DNA of 64,000 nucleotides from Variovorax paradoxus. Lineage in GTDB: Bacteria > Pseudomonadota > Gammaproteobacteria > Burkholderiales > Burkholderiaceae_C. The stretch covers positions 1,674,001 to 1,738,000 of the forward strand of contig NZ_CP046622.1 in assembly GCF_009755665.1 (NCBI RefSeq), written 5' to 3'. Under the pieces are notes generated by a model that saw nothing but the letters and a program-made list of their open reading frames with translations, did not search any database and had not been told where the DNA came from. Numbering within the stretch: the first letter of the stretch is position 1; each line of letters opens with the position of its first letter. Positions 1-8,678 of this stretch are shown here, in pieces. Both the position numbers and the translations under genes were made by a program.

Positions 1-36
1 CGGCAACACCCAATGACACCAGCCAGGAGCACCACC

Positions 37-318
37 ATGTTCATCAAGTCGACCACTCTCGCGCTCGCGCTGCTCCTGGGCACCGGATGCTCCCACGTCA
101 CGCCCAACTACGACGCGCGCTTTGGCGATGCGGTGCGTGATGCCAGGAAAAAGATGACCCTCAATCCCGATGCGGGCAAGGACGGAAATCCGATTGCCGG
201 CATGGACGGCCGCTCGGCGAGCGAGTCGATGAAGCAGTACCACGAGTCCTACAAGGCGCCGCCGCCAGCACTGAATGTCATCAACATCGGTGGCCAGATC
301 GGTGGCACGGCGAAGTGA
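37..318 (+). CDS. Small putative lipoprotein upstream of the Flp pilins
   Basis: A 93-residue protein with a short N-terminal hydrophobic segment ending in LLLGTGC (Cys18), a plausible though non-canonical lipobox because Gly rather than Leu stands at -3. The mature part is polar, with no domain I recognise. An upstream in-frame ATG at 13 would place Arg and Thr residues ahead of the signal peptide, so the ATG at 37 is preferred. Its position just before the pilin genes suggests an accessory lipoprotein of the Tad machinery. That role is inferred from context only. Confidence 0.7.
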   Translation: MFIKSTTLALALLLGTGCSHVTPNYDARFGDAVRDARKKMTLNPDAGKDGNPIAGMDGRSASESMKQYHESYKAPPPALNVINIGGQIGGTAK

Positions 319-412
319 CTAGATCCTTCTTGCGGATTTGTTCCACAGAGTCTTAGATGGAAAGGAGAGCACCACGAATCTCAATGAACTTTCGTCCCTA
401 CCCGTTCAATTC

Positions 413-442
413 TTCAAACCTGATTTCCAACTGTTCAAACCT
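413..442. promoter_or_regulatory. Direct repeat in the flp1 leader
   Basis: TTCAAACCT occurs at 413-421 and again at 434-442, exactly 21 bp or two helical turns apart, just ahead of the flp1 ribosome binding site (GAAAGGAAAG). It could be a tandem regulator site or part of the untranslated leader. No promoter hexamers are convincing here, and the rest of 319-457 shows nothing else clear. Confidence 0.3.
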
Positions 443-457
443 TGAAAGGAAAGAAGC

Positions 458-667
458 ATGAAAAACTTTCTCCAGGCCATCGGCCAATCGACTCGCGGCT
501 TCATGCTCGATGAAGAGGGCGCACAGGTCGTCGAGTACGCGTTGATCATCGCGGTCGTCTCTATCGCGTTGGTCGTTGCATTGAGGGCGCTCACCACGGG
601 GGCCACCTTCACGAACTTCATCGCTCGCGTCAACACCTGCCTGAATGGGCCGGGACCCTGCGCATAA
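458..667 (+). CDS. flp: Flp-family type IVb pilin, first copy
   Basis: A 69-residue prepilin, predicted major subunit of the Tad/Flp pilus. It carries the Flp processing site EEG|AQVVEYAL (cleavage after Gly by a TadV-type peptidase, Glu at +5 and Tyr at +6), followed by one hydrophobic helix (IIAVVSIALVVAL). The C-terminus NTCLNGPGPC contains two Cys that may form a disulfide. The leader is about 10 residues longer than in the next two copies. GAAAGGAAAG lies 8 bp before the ATG. It is followed by a strong nested hairpin that may limit read-through to downstream genes. Confidence 0.93.
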   Translation: MKNFLQAIGQSTRGFMLDEEGAQVVEYALIIAVVSIALVVALRALTTGATFTNFIARVNTCLNGPGPCA

Positions 668-670
668 GCG

Positions 671-715
671 GTGCGAGGCAAGGGGAGTGGGGCCGGTCCT
701 CCGGCCCGCTCGCAC
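671..715 (+). terminator. Nested hairpin between flp1 and flp2
   Basis: The outer stem GTGCGAG (671-677) pairs with CTCGCAC (709-715). The inner stem GGGCCGG (690-696) pairs with CCGGCCC (701-707) around a TCCT loop. No U-tract follows, so it is better read as an mRNA-stabilising 3' structure or partial terminator after the first pilin cistron than as a full terminator. Confidence 0.55.
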
Positions 716-767
716 CCTCCTTCATCGGCTTCCAAGCACTCTCCCTCTACGAATCGAGGTCATCACC

Positions 768-947
768 ATGTTCAAGACATTCCTGAAAGACGAAAGCGGC
801 GCCCAGGTCGTGGAGTACGCGCTGATCATCGCTGTCGTCTCCATTGCACTGGTCCTGGCACTGCAGCTGCTCGGGAGCGGGGCCCCCTTCACGAACTTCA
901 TCGGTCGCCTCAATACCTGCCTGAACGGGCCGGGGCCCTGCGTGTAA
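768..947 (+). CDS. flp: Flp-family type IVb pilin, second copy
   Basis: A 59-residue prepilin with the same processing site (ESG|AQVVEYAL), one hydrophobic helix and the same C-terminal Cys pair (NTCLNGPGPC) as the first copy. The ATG at 768 is chosen because it begins the short basic leader MFKTFLKDE; the longer upstream reading frame has no prepilin character. The leader DNA (CATCACCATG plus the first codons) closely matches that of the third copy, so the two arose by tandem duplication. Another hairpin follows. Confidence 0.92.
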   Translation: MFKTFLKDESGAQVVEYALIIAVVSIALVLALQLLGSGAPFTNFIGRLNTCLNGPGPCV

Positions 948-961
948 GTGGCGACCGGAAA

Positions 962-992
962 ACGAGTGGGTCGAGGCGTCCTGCCCATTCGT
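962..992 (+). terminator. Hairpin between flp2 and flp3
   Basis: ACGAGTGGG (962-970) pairs with CCCATTCGT (984-992) with one G-U pair and a 13-nt loop. It is a second intercistronic stem-loop without a T-run, comparable in position to the one after flp1, and may tune relative pilin expression. Confidence 0.4.
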
Positions 993-1052
993 CCCGTCCT
1001 TCATCCGCTTCCACGTGAGTCTTTCTCCAATTTACGTATCAAGGCCATCACC

Positions 1053-1229
1053 ATGATCAAGACATTTCTGGAAGATGAAGACGGTGCCCAGGTGGTGGAG
1101 TACGCGCTGGTCATTGCAGTGGTATCGATCCTGCTGATGATCGCGCTGCAGCCGCTGGTGACGGAAGCCGGCTTCACTGATCTCGTTGATCTTGTACGCA
1201 CTTGCTTCGGCGGCGTGGATTGCGGCTGA
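1053..1229 (+). CDS. flp: Flp-family type IVb pilin, third, more divergent copy
   Basis: A 58-residue prepilin: leader MIKTFLEDEDG, processing site G|AQVVEYALVIA, hydrophobic helix VVSILLMIAL, and a C-terminus (RTCFGGVDCG) that keeps a Cys pair but has lost the NGPGP spacer of the other copies. The ATG at 1053 matches the leader length of copy two. It may be a variant or minor subunit. It ends 46 bp before the TadG-like gene, so it is probably co-transcribed with it. Confidence 0.9.
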   Translation: MIKTFLEDEDGAQVVEYALVIAVVSILLMIALQPLVTEAGFTDLVDLVRTCFGGVDCG

Positions 1230-1275
1230 AGCGCAGGGCTCTTTTCCAATCGTCACCATTGCACAGGAGCCGATC

Positions 1276-2535
1276 ATGCTAGCCCGCATCTCCGGCCGCC
1301 GTCAGCGCGGCGCAATGATCATCACGACTGCGATGGTCCTGCTGTTCCTCCTCGGATTCATGGGCATTGCGCTCGACTTCGGCCACCTGTTCGTCGTCAG
1401 GACCGAGCTGCAGACTGCGGTCGACAGTTGCGCGCTGGCCGCCGCGCGCGAGCTGGACAAGCAGGGCACCGCAATAACGCGGGCCCAGAGCGCAGGCCAG
1501 ACCGTCGGCAACGCCAACCGGGTCGACATGCAGTCCGGCACCTGGGGCGGGCAGGGGCAGTTAACCCTCGCCGACATCACATTTCGCGACGCTTCCTATG
1601 CGCCTACGACCAACCCCGCGGTGGCCACCTATGCGCAGTGCGTGCACACGCAGCCCAATATCGTCATCTGGCTCATGAAGGCCATGGTGGCCTTCTCCGG
1701 AAATGCGGCCGCCTATCCGTCGACCCGCAGTGTCGCGGCCAGTGCGGTGGCCACCCGTGCCAGTGCACAAACCACCTGTCCGATCCCCGTCGCGCTGAAG
1801 CCGAAGGCCGGAGGCGTTGCGCCGAACTACGGGCTCAACGTGGGCGACTGGGTGAAGCTGATCCAGGCGCAGAACGCATCGGCCGGCGGAGAGATCGGCT
1901 GGGCCAATCTCGACGGCAGCAACAGTGCTTCGGAAACCGCATCCGAACTGAACAACCACTGCGGAACGAAGGTGGGCGACAAGCTCGGCACCCCCGGGGT
2001 GCAGACCTCGGTGGTCGATGTCTGGAACCAGCGCTTCGGCATCTACAAGAACAGCGGCGATCCGAGCGTGCAGCGGCCCGACTACACGGGCTACGCCTAT
2101 ACCTCGGTGAACTGGCCTGCACAGTTCAATGCCTACGACGGCCCGGCCCCTACATCGCCGGCGAGCGCCAAGAACTTCGTGACCAAGCGGGCGGCTTTCG
2201 CGTCCTGCGGCGACACCACAAAGAAATTGAAGGACTGCGAAGACATCACCGGGCTGAAGCTCAACAGCTTCAAAGACCTGGCCGCACCGGGCAACGTTGC
2301 CGGAGGCCACAAGCAATACGGTTTCGACCGCCGCATTGTCACAGTGCCAGTGGTCGATGGCGGCGGGCGCGTGATCGACTATGCCTGCATGCTGATGCTG
2401 CAGCCGTTGACCATTCCGATGGGCGACGCATGGCTGGAGTTTCGCGGCAATGCCGGCGCGGCCGGCAGCCCCTGCACAACGAGCGGACTCGCCGGTGGCA
2501 CGGCAGGGCCCCTGGTACCTGTTCTGGTGAGGTGA
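1276..2535 (+). CDS. tadG: TadG-like pilus assembly protein
   Basis: A 419-residue protein with a short basic N-terminus (RQRGAMIITTAMVLLFLL) in which one hydrophobic segment follows an RG pair, then a long periplasmic domain. This is the TadG (TadE/G-like) arrangement. The Glu at +5 of true pseudopilins is absent, as is usual for TadG. The stretch VVRTELQTAVDSCALAAARELD is typical of the family. Several Cys occur in the periplasmic part (CAQC, SCGD, CGTKVGD). The ATG at 1276 is preferred because CAGGAG precedes it and because the upstream frame overlaps flp3. No VWA/MIDAS motif is obvious. Confidence 0.82.
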   Translation: MLARISGRRQRGAMIITTAMVLLFLLGFMGIALDFGHLFVVRTELQTAVDSCALAAARELDKQGTAITRAQSAGQTVGNANRVDMQSGTWGGQGQLTLADITFRDASYAPTTNPAVATYAQCVHTQPNIVIWLMKAMVAFSGNAAAYPSTRSVAASAVATRASAQTTCPIPVALKPKAGGVAPNYGLNVGDWVKLIQAQNASAGGEIGWANLDGSNSASETASELNNHCGTKVGDKLGTPGVQTSVVDVWNQRFGIYKNSGDPSVQRPDYTGYAYTSVNWPAQFNAYDGPAPTSPASAKNFVTKRAAFASCGDTTKKLKDCEDITGLKLNSFKDLAAPGNVAGGHKQYGFDRRIVTVPVVDGGGRVIDYACMLMLQPLTIPMGDAWLEFRGNAGAAGSPCTTSGLAGGTAGPLVPVLVR

Positions 2536-2540
2536 AGCGA

Positions 2541-3002
2541 ATGAAAAAAACTTCGAACCACAGGCAGCGCGGCGCTGCGCTGATCGAGCTGGCACTCATC
2601 ACGCCGCTCCTGCTGCTGCTCACCTTCATCACGACCGAATTCGGCCGCGCGATGTACGAATACAACCTGGTCGTCAAGTCGACACGCGACGCGGTTCGCT
2701 ACCTCTCGGTGCAGACGCCGGGCACCCGCATCACCGAGGCGCGCAACCTGATGGTGTACGGCAACACCGCCGGCACCGGCACGCCGCTTGCGCGCGGCCT
2801 GAGCCTTTCGAACGTGCCCGTGGGCACCTGCTGCACCTGGCAGGAAACGGGGGCGAACCCGCTCATCACCACGGTGACGGTGCGCATCAGCAGCTACAGC
2901 TTCCACTCGCTCTTTCCGTCGGTGATGGGCGTGGTGTTTGCCAATGCGAACGGCAACATCGTCTTCAGCGACATCACCGCCACCATGAGGGCGCCATCAT
3001 GA
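2541..3002 (+). CDS. tadE: TadE-family pseudopilin
   Basis: A 153-residue minor pilin. The start KKTSNHRQRGAALIELALIT carries a pseudopilin processing site (G|AALIELAL, Glu at +5) followed by one membrane helix (TPLLLLLTFITTEFGRAMYEY), both diagnostic of TadE. The rest is a periplasmic domain with a Cys-Cys pair (GTCCTW). It begins 5 bp after tadG and its stop overlaps the next start by 4 bp (ATGA), indicating translational coupling within the tad operon. Confidence 0.87.
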   Translation: MKKTSNHRQRGAALIELALITPLLLLLTFITTEFGRAMYEYNLVVKSTRDAVRYLSVQTPGTRITEARNLMVYGNTAGTGTPLARGLSLSNVPVGTCCTWQETGANPLITTVTVRISSYSFHSLFPSVMGVVFANANGNIVFSDITATMRAPS

Positions 3003-3427
3003 GAAATCGCACATCCGGGGCGACCACCGTGGAGTTTGCGCTCGGCCTGCTCATCTTTCTCATGCTGCTGCTGGGCATCGTGGACTTCGCGCGCATGCTG
3101 TTCACGTGGAGCATGGCCAGCGAGGCCACGCGTGCCGGCGCGCGCTACGCAGTGGTGTGCGACGACACCGCCCAGCAGGCGCTGGTGCTGGCCCGCATGC
3201 AGGCCTTGCTGCCGCAGATCACCGCGGTGAGCGTGGCCTGGACGCCGGCCAGCTGCACGGCCGCCACCTGCCAGGGTGTCACGGTGGGCATTACCGGCCT
3301 CAATTACCAATGGATCTCGCCCATCGTCGGGGCGGCCGCGCCGCTGATCCCCATGCCGAGTTTTTCTACCTTCCTGCCGCGCGAAGTGATGCGCAAGGAC
3401 CCCCACAGCCCGACCATCTGCTCGTAG
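2999..3427 (+). CDS. Second TadE/TadF-like pseudopilin
   Basis: A 142-residue minor pilin, NRTSGATTVEFALG, with processing site G|ATTVEFAL and Glu at +5. A single helix (LLIFLMLLLGIVDFARMLF) follows, and then the family element EATRAGARYAV. Two Cys in SCTAATCQG could pair. It overlaps the preceding tadE by 4 bp. It is probably the TadF equivalent, since Tad loci usually encode TadE and TadF side by side, but TadE and TadF cannot be told apart firmly by eye. Confidence 0.85.
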   Translation: MRNRTSGATTVEFALGLLIFLMLLLGIVDFARMLFTWSMASEATRAGARYAVVCDDTAQQALVLARMQALLPQITAVSVAWTPASCTAATCQGVTVGITGLNYQWISPIVGAAAPLIPMPSFSTFLPREVMRKDPHSPTICS

Positions 3428-3446
3428 AGACGAAACGGAACCCGCC

Positions 3447-4598
3447 ATGAAGATCTCCATCATCTCCCCCAATCCCGGCCACCTGCAGGACATGCGCAAG
3501 GTGCTCGAGGCCCGCTCACACGTGGTCTCGCCGTTCGAAGGCGGCAAGAGCCGCATGCAATGGGTGGTCGAGCGATCGGCGCCCGAGCTCCTGCTGGTGG
3601 ACGGCATGTGCTGCGACCCTCATGAGCTGGCGATGGTGGAGCAGCTCACCATGCGCCATCCGGCGATTTCAGTGGTGTTGATGTGCGCCATGCAGACGCC
3701 CGAGTTCCTGATTCTGGCCATGCGTTCTGGCGTCCGCGAGGTGCTGCCTTCGCCGCCCGATCCCGCGGCCCTCGAAGCGGCCGTGGAGCGCATTGCGCTC
3801 AAGATGGCCGGCACCCAGGCACGCGAGCCGGGGCAGGTCGTGGCATTCATGCCGTGCAAGGGCGGCAGCGGTGCCACCTTTCTTGCGACCAACATCGGGC
3901 ATCAGCTGTCCATGCGGCGTTCGGTGCTGCTGATCGACCTGAACCTGCAGTTCGGCGATGCCCTTTCCTACGTGTGCGACCTTCGGCCCACCTGCACTGT
4001 GGCCGACGTGGCACGCGATATCGGCCGGCTCGATGCCTCCTTGCTTGCTGCAAGTGCGGTGACGGTGGCGCCTGGCCTCAGCATTCTTGCCGCGCCCGAG
4101 GACCTTTCCCGCGCCCTGGAAGTCAAGGCCGAGCATATCGATGCCATCCTGCAGGTGGCGGTGGCGCAGTACGACTTCGTGCTGTTCGACCTGGGCCTTC
4201 GCATCGATCCGCTCGCCATTCGCGTGATGGACCGCGCGGACCGCATCTTTCCGGTGCTCCAGCCCAGCCTGCCGCACATCCGCAACGTGACGCGCCTCAT
4301 GCAGATGTTCAAGTCGCTCGGCTACCCGGCAGGCAAGGTCGAACTGCTGGTCAACCGCAGCGCCGGTGGCACGGAGATCGGCCTGTCCGACATGCGTCGT
4401 TCGCTCGGCGGGGCCACGCTGGTCAGCGTGCCCGACGGCGGCAAGGACGTGGACGCCTCGATCAACCGGGGCGTACCGATCGCGGAGATGTCGCGCGGCA
4501 GCGCACTCAGCAAGCGGCTGGTGGAAATCGCCCAGGCGCTCAGTCCGCGCCAGAAGGAAGCGCCGGGCTTCATCGGCCGGCTTTTCCGCCGTGCATGA
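3447..4598 (+). CDS. tadZ: TadZ/CpaE-type pilus localisation ATPase-like protein
   Basis: A 383-residue cytoplasmic protein with an N-terminal receiver-like domain (about 1-120, including LLVDGMCCD and VLPSPPDPAALEAA) and a C-terminal ParA/MinD-like domain. The deviant P-loop KGGSGAT (around residue 135) has Ala where ParA proteins have the catalytic Lys, as in many TadZ/CpaE proteins, so ATP hydrolysis may be weak or absent. LLIDLNLQFGD is the Walker A' region. TadZ homologues place the pilus machine at the cell pole. It lies 19 bp after the second pseudopilin and 54 bp before tadA. Confidence 0.88.
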   Translation: MKISIISPNPGHLQDMRKVLEARSHVVSPFEGGKSRMQWVVERSAPELLLVDGMCCDPHELAMVEQLTMRHPAISVVLMCAMQTPEFLILAMRSGVREVLPSPPDPAALEAAVERIALKMAGTQAREPGQVVAFMPCKGGSGATFLATNIGHQLSMRRSVLLIDLNLQFGDALSYVCDLRPTCTVADVARDIGRLDASLLAASAVTVAPGLSILAAPEDLSRALEVKAEHIDAILQVAVAQYDFVLFDLGLRIDPLAIRVMDRADRIFPVLQPSLPHIRNVTRLMQMFKSLGYPAGKVELLVNRSAGGTEIGLSDMRRSLGGATLVSVPDGGKDVDASINRGVPIAEMSRGSALSKRLVEIAQALSPRQKEAPGFIGRLFRRA

Positions 4599-4652
4599 CG
4601 TCCGCATTGCGCGCGGGCGAATCTTCTCCCTCCAACAGCAAGGCAGGTCCAC

Positions 4653-6026
<1,374 letters not shown>

Positions 6027-6035
6027 GGAGGCCCC

Positions 6036-7028
6036 ATGTTCCAGAACCTGGTTGGCGACACGCTCATTACCCTGTTCGTGCTGGTCTTCGTGACGGTGCT
6101 GCTGGTGATCGAAGGCCTGTACATGCTCTGGCGCGCGTACCGAGGCCCAGAGGCGCAGAAGATCGGTAAACGGCTGCAGGCGCTGTCGGCTGCCACCGAC
6201 CGCATTGCGCAGGCGCGGCTCGTGAAAGACCGCGTGCTCAGCGACGCGCCGTGGATGCAGCGCGTTCTGCTGAAGCTTCCGCGGGCCCACCGCCTGGACC
6301 GCTTCATTCTCCAATCCGGGCTGAAGTGGACGGTGTCCCACGTGCTGCTGGCCTGCGCACTGTCCGGCATGGTCGTTTTCATGGTGATGATGTCGTTCGC
6401 AAACCAGCCCGCATGGATTGCCATGCTGGTGGCCGTAGCCGGCGCGGCGGTGCCGCTGCTCTATCTGAATCACCGGCGCAGCCGCCGCTTGGCGCACCTC
6501 GAAAGGCAGCTGCCGGACGCGCTCGACCTGGTGACGCGCGCACTGCGCGCGGGCCATTCGTTCGCGAGCAGCGTGCAGATGATCGGCGAGGAAATGTCCG
6601 ACCCCATTGCTGGCGAGTTCCGCATGGTGTCCGACGAGGTCGGCTTCGGCGTTTCGCTGCAGCAGGCGCTCACGAACATGAGCGAGCGCGTGCCGCTCAC
6701 CGAACTGCGCTACTTCGTGGTTTCGGTGCTGATCCAGCGCGACTCCGGCGGCAACTTGACCGAGGTGCTCGGCAATTTGAGCAAGCTCATCCGCGACCGC
6801 CTCAAGCTGCTGGCGCGGGTGCGGGTGCTGTCGTCGGAAGGGCGCCTGTCGGCCTGGATTCTGGGACTGATGCCCTTTGCACTCGCGGTGCTCATGAACA
6901 CCTTCAATCCGGAGTTCATGTCGCCGCTGTGGACCGATCCGATCGGCATCACGGTCGTCAAGTACATGCTGGGCCTGATGGTGATCGGCGTGCTGATCCT
7001 GCGCAAGATCGTGAAGATCCGTGTCTGA
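6036..7028 (+). CDS. tadB: TadB inner-membrane platform protein
   Basis: A 330-residue member of the GspF/TadB family, predicted to form with TadC the inner-membrane platform on which TadA acts. Membrane segments lie near the N-terminus (TLITLFVLVFVTVLLVIEGLY), in the middle, and at the C-terminus (YMLGLMVIGVLILRKIV). The cytoplasmic signature LPDALDLVTRALRAGHSF and the later QRDSGGNLTEVLGNLS are typical of TadB. AAGGAGG precedes the ATG. Confidence 0.92.
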   Translation: MFQNLVGDTLITLFVLVFVTVLLVIEGLYMLWRAYRGPEAQKIGKRLQALSAATDRIAQARLVKDRVLSDAPWMQRVLLKLPRAHRLDRFILQSGLKWTVSHVLLACALSGMVVFMVMMSFANQPAWIAMLVAVAGAAVPLLYLNHRRSRRLAHLERQLPDALDLVTRALRAGHSFASSVQMIGEEMSDPIAGEFRMVSDEVGFGVSLQQALTNMSERVPLTELRYFVVSVLIQRDSGGNLTEVLGNLSKLIRDRLKLLARVRVLSSEGRLSAWILGLMPFALAVLMNTFNPEFMSPLWTDPIGITVVKYMLGLMVIGVLILRKIVKIRV

Positions 7029-7041
7029 AGGAGAAAATGCC

Positions 7042-7950
7042 ATGTTGCTTCCTATCCTCGTCTTTGTTGCCGTGTCCCTGGCCGTCGGCGGATTCGCCGT
7101 CTGGATGCTGCCCACGCGCACCGAACAGCGCCTTCGGGCGGTGGCTCCTTCATCGGGCAAATCGGCCTGGACCGAGACTGCCGTCAAGCTCGTCGGCCCC
7201 TTCGCCCAGCTTTCCTCGCCCACGGGCGAGGGTGAAACATCGCCCCTGCGCCTGAAGTTCTTGAAAGCGGGTATTCGCCACCCGGACGCGAGCCTCTTCT
7301 ATTTCGGCCTGAAGACGCTGCTACCGCTTGGCTTTGCGGGTCTGGCCTTTGTGGCGGTACGCGCTGCAGGCGCGGACGACGGAGTCACCACTTTGTTGTG
7401 GCTGGCGGTGGTGGCATTGCTCGGCTGCTACCTGCCAAACATCGTGCTGCGCTTGATGGTCAGGGAGCGCCAGCGCGAGATCTTCGAGAGCTTTCCCGAT
7501 GCCGCCGACCTGATGCTGGTGTGCGTCGAGGCGGGCCTGGGGCTCGATGCCGCGCTGGTCAAGGTGACCGAGGAGATCCGCGTCAAGAGCGAGGCCCTGG
7601 CGCAGGAGCTGCACTGGACCAATCTCGAGATGCGCGCAGGCGGCACGCGCGAGAAATCGCTGCACAACCTTGCGCTTCGCACCGGCGTGGAAGAAATCGG
7701 TACCTTTGCGACCATGCTGACCCAGGCCGACCGCTTCGGCACCAGCATCGGCGAGTCGCTGCGCGTGTTCTCGGACGACCTGCGCCACAAGCGGCAGGTT
7801 CGCGCGGAAGAGCTTGCCGCGAAGGTTCCGACCAAGATGCTGCTGCCGCTGGTGCTGTGCATCTTTCCGTGCATCTCAATGGTCATCCTGACGCCCGCCG
7901 CCATCCGTGTGATTCGCATCATCTCGCCGATGCTCAGCGGCGGCCTTTGA
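7042..7950 (+). CDS. tadC: TadC inner-membrane platform protein
   Basis: A 302-residue partner of TadB with the same GspF-type fold. An N-terminal membrane helix is followed by LRLKFLKAGIRHPDA, two central helices, the cytoplasmic signature FPDAADLMLVCVEAGLGLDAAL, and C-terminal helices ending in AAIRVIRIISPMLSGGL. The ATG at 7042 is preferred over the GTG at 7021 because AAGGAG precedes it by a normal distance. This is the last tad gene visible; the next genes are convergent. Confidence 0.91.
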   Translation: MLLPILVFVAVSLAVGGFAVWMLPTRTEQRLRAVAPSSGKSAWTETAVKLVGPFAQLSSPTGEGETSPLRLKFLKAGIRHPDASLFYFGLKTLLPLGFAGLAFVAVRAAGADDGVTTLLWLAVVALLGCYLPNIVLRLMVRERQREIFESFPDAADLMLVCVEAGLGLDAALVKVTEEIRVKSEALAQELHWTNLEMRAGGTREKSLHNLALRTGVEEIGTFATMLTQADRFGTSIGESLRVFSDDLRHKRQVRAEELAAKVPTKMLLPLVLCIFPCISMVILTPAAIRVIRIISPMLSGGL

Positions 7951-7966
7951 GGCCCGGCGCCCGAGC

Positions 7967-8656
7967 TCAGTGAGGCGCGGCGTCGAGCTGGTGCTTGATG
8001 GCGTAGATGTACAGCTCGAGCCGGTTTGCCACGCCCAGTTTCTGATAAATCGACGTGAGGTGATTGCGGAACGTGTGTTCGGTCACGAACAGGCGTGAAG
8101 CCAGCGTCTTGTTGGCGGCGCCGCTGCCCTGGACGACCGCCTGGATGACCTGCCGCTCCTTCTGCGTCAGGCTGGCCAGCTTGGCAGCCTCGGGGTCGGC
8201 CTTCACGGGCTTCTTCGGCGCTGTCAGTTCGGAGAAGACACGGCTCATGGCCTGCGGGTCGACGCACAGCTCGCCCTTGTGCACGCGCTCGATCGCATCG
8301 AGCACCTGCTCCGCGGAAGCGTCCTTGCGCAGCACACCCCTTGCGCCGCGCAGCACGGCAAGATCCAGCGTCTGCTGGCTGCGCTCGCCGGTAAGGATGA
8401 GCGCACGCGACACCTCGTTCGACAGCAGCATCGGGAGGATGTCCAGCGCTGACTGGCCAGCCAGGTCCAGGTCCAGCACGATCACGTCGGGCGTGAGTTG
8501 CCCGGTTCGCTCCAGCGCGTCTTCGCAGCAGTCGGCCGTGGCAACGACCTTCATGCGCGGCTGCTCGCCGTCGATCAGCCTCGACAGTCCCCAGAGCATG
8601 GTCTGGTGGTCGTCCACGAGCATGACGCCGATGGGCTGGGTGGTAGTGGGTTGCAT
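7967..8656 (-). CDS. NarL/LuxR-family response regulator
   Basis: A 229-residue two-component regulator. The receiver domain (1-125) has the acidic pair DD at 15-16, the phospho-acceptor Asp62 in VIVLDLDLAG, and the Lys of LRKDAS. A linker leads to a C-terminal LuxR helix-turn-helix (about 160-220: LTQKERQVIQAVVQG, then ASRLFVTEHTFRNHLTSIYQKLGV). It lies 22 bp downstream of its likely cognate kinase in the same operon and ends 17 bp from tadC on the opposite strand. Control of the pilus genes is plausible but not shown. Confidence 0.9.
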   Translation of the reverse strand: MQPTTTQPIGVMLVDDHQTMLWGLSRLIDGEQPRMKVVATADCCEDALERTGQLTPDVIVLDLDLAGQSALDILPMLLSNEVSRALILTGERSQQTLDLAVLRGARGVLRKDASAEQVLDAIERVHKGELCVDPQAMSRVFSELTAPKKPVKADPEAAKLASLTQKERQVIQAVVQGSGAANKTLASRLFVTEHTFRNHLTSIYQKLGVANRLELYIYAIKHQLDAAPH

Positions 8657-8678
8657 GGTTGCACCTCTTCCTTCTTCA

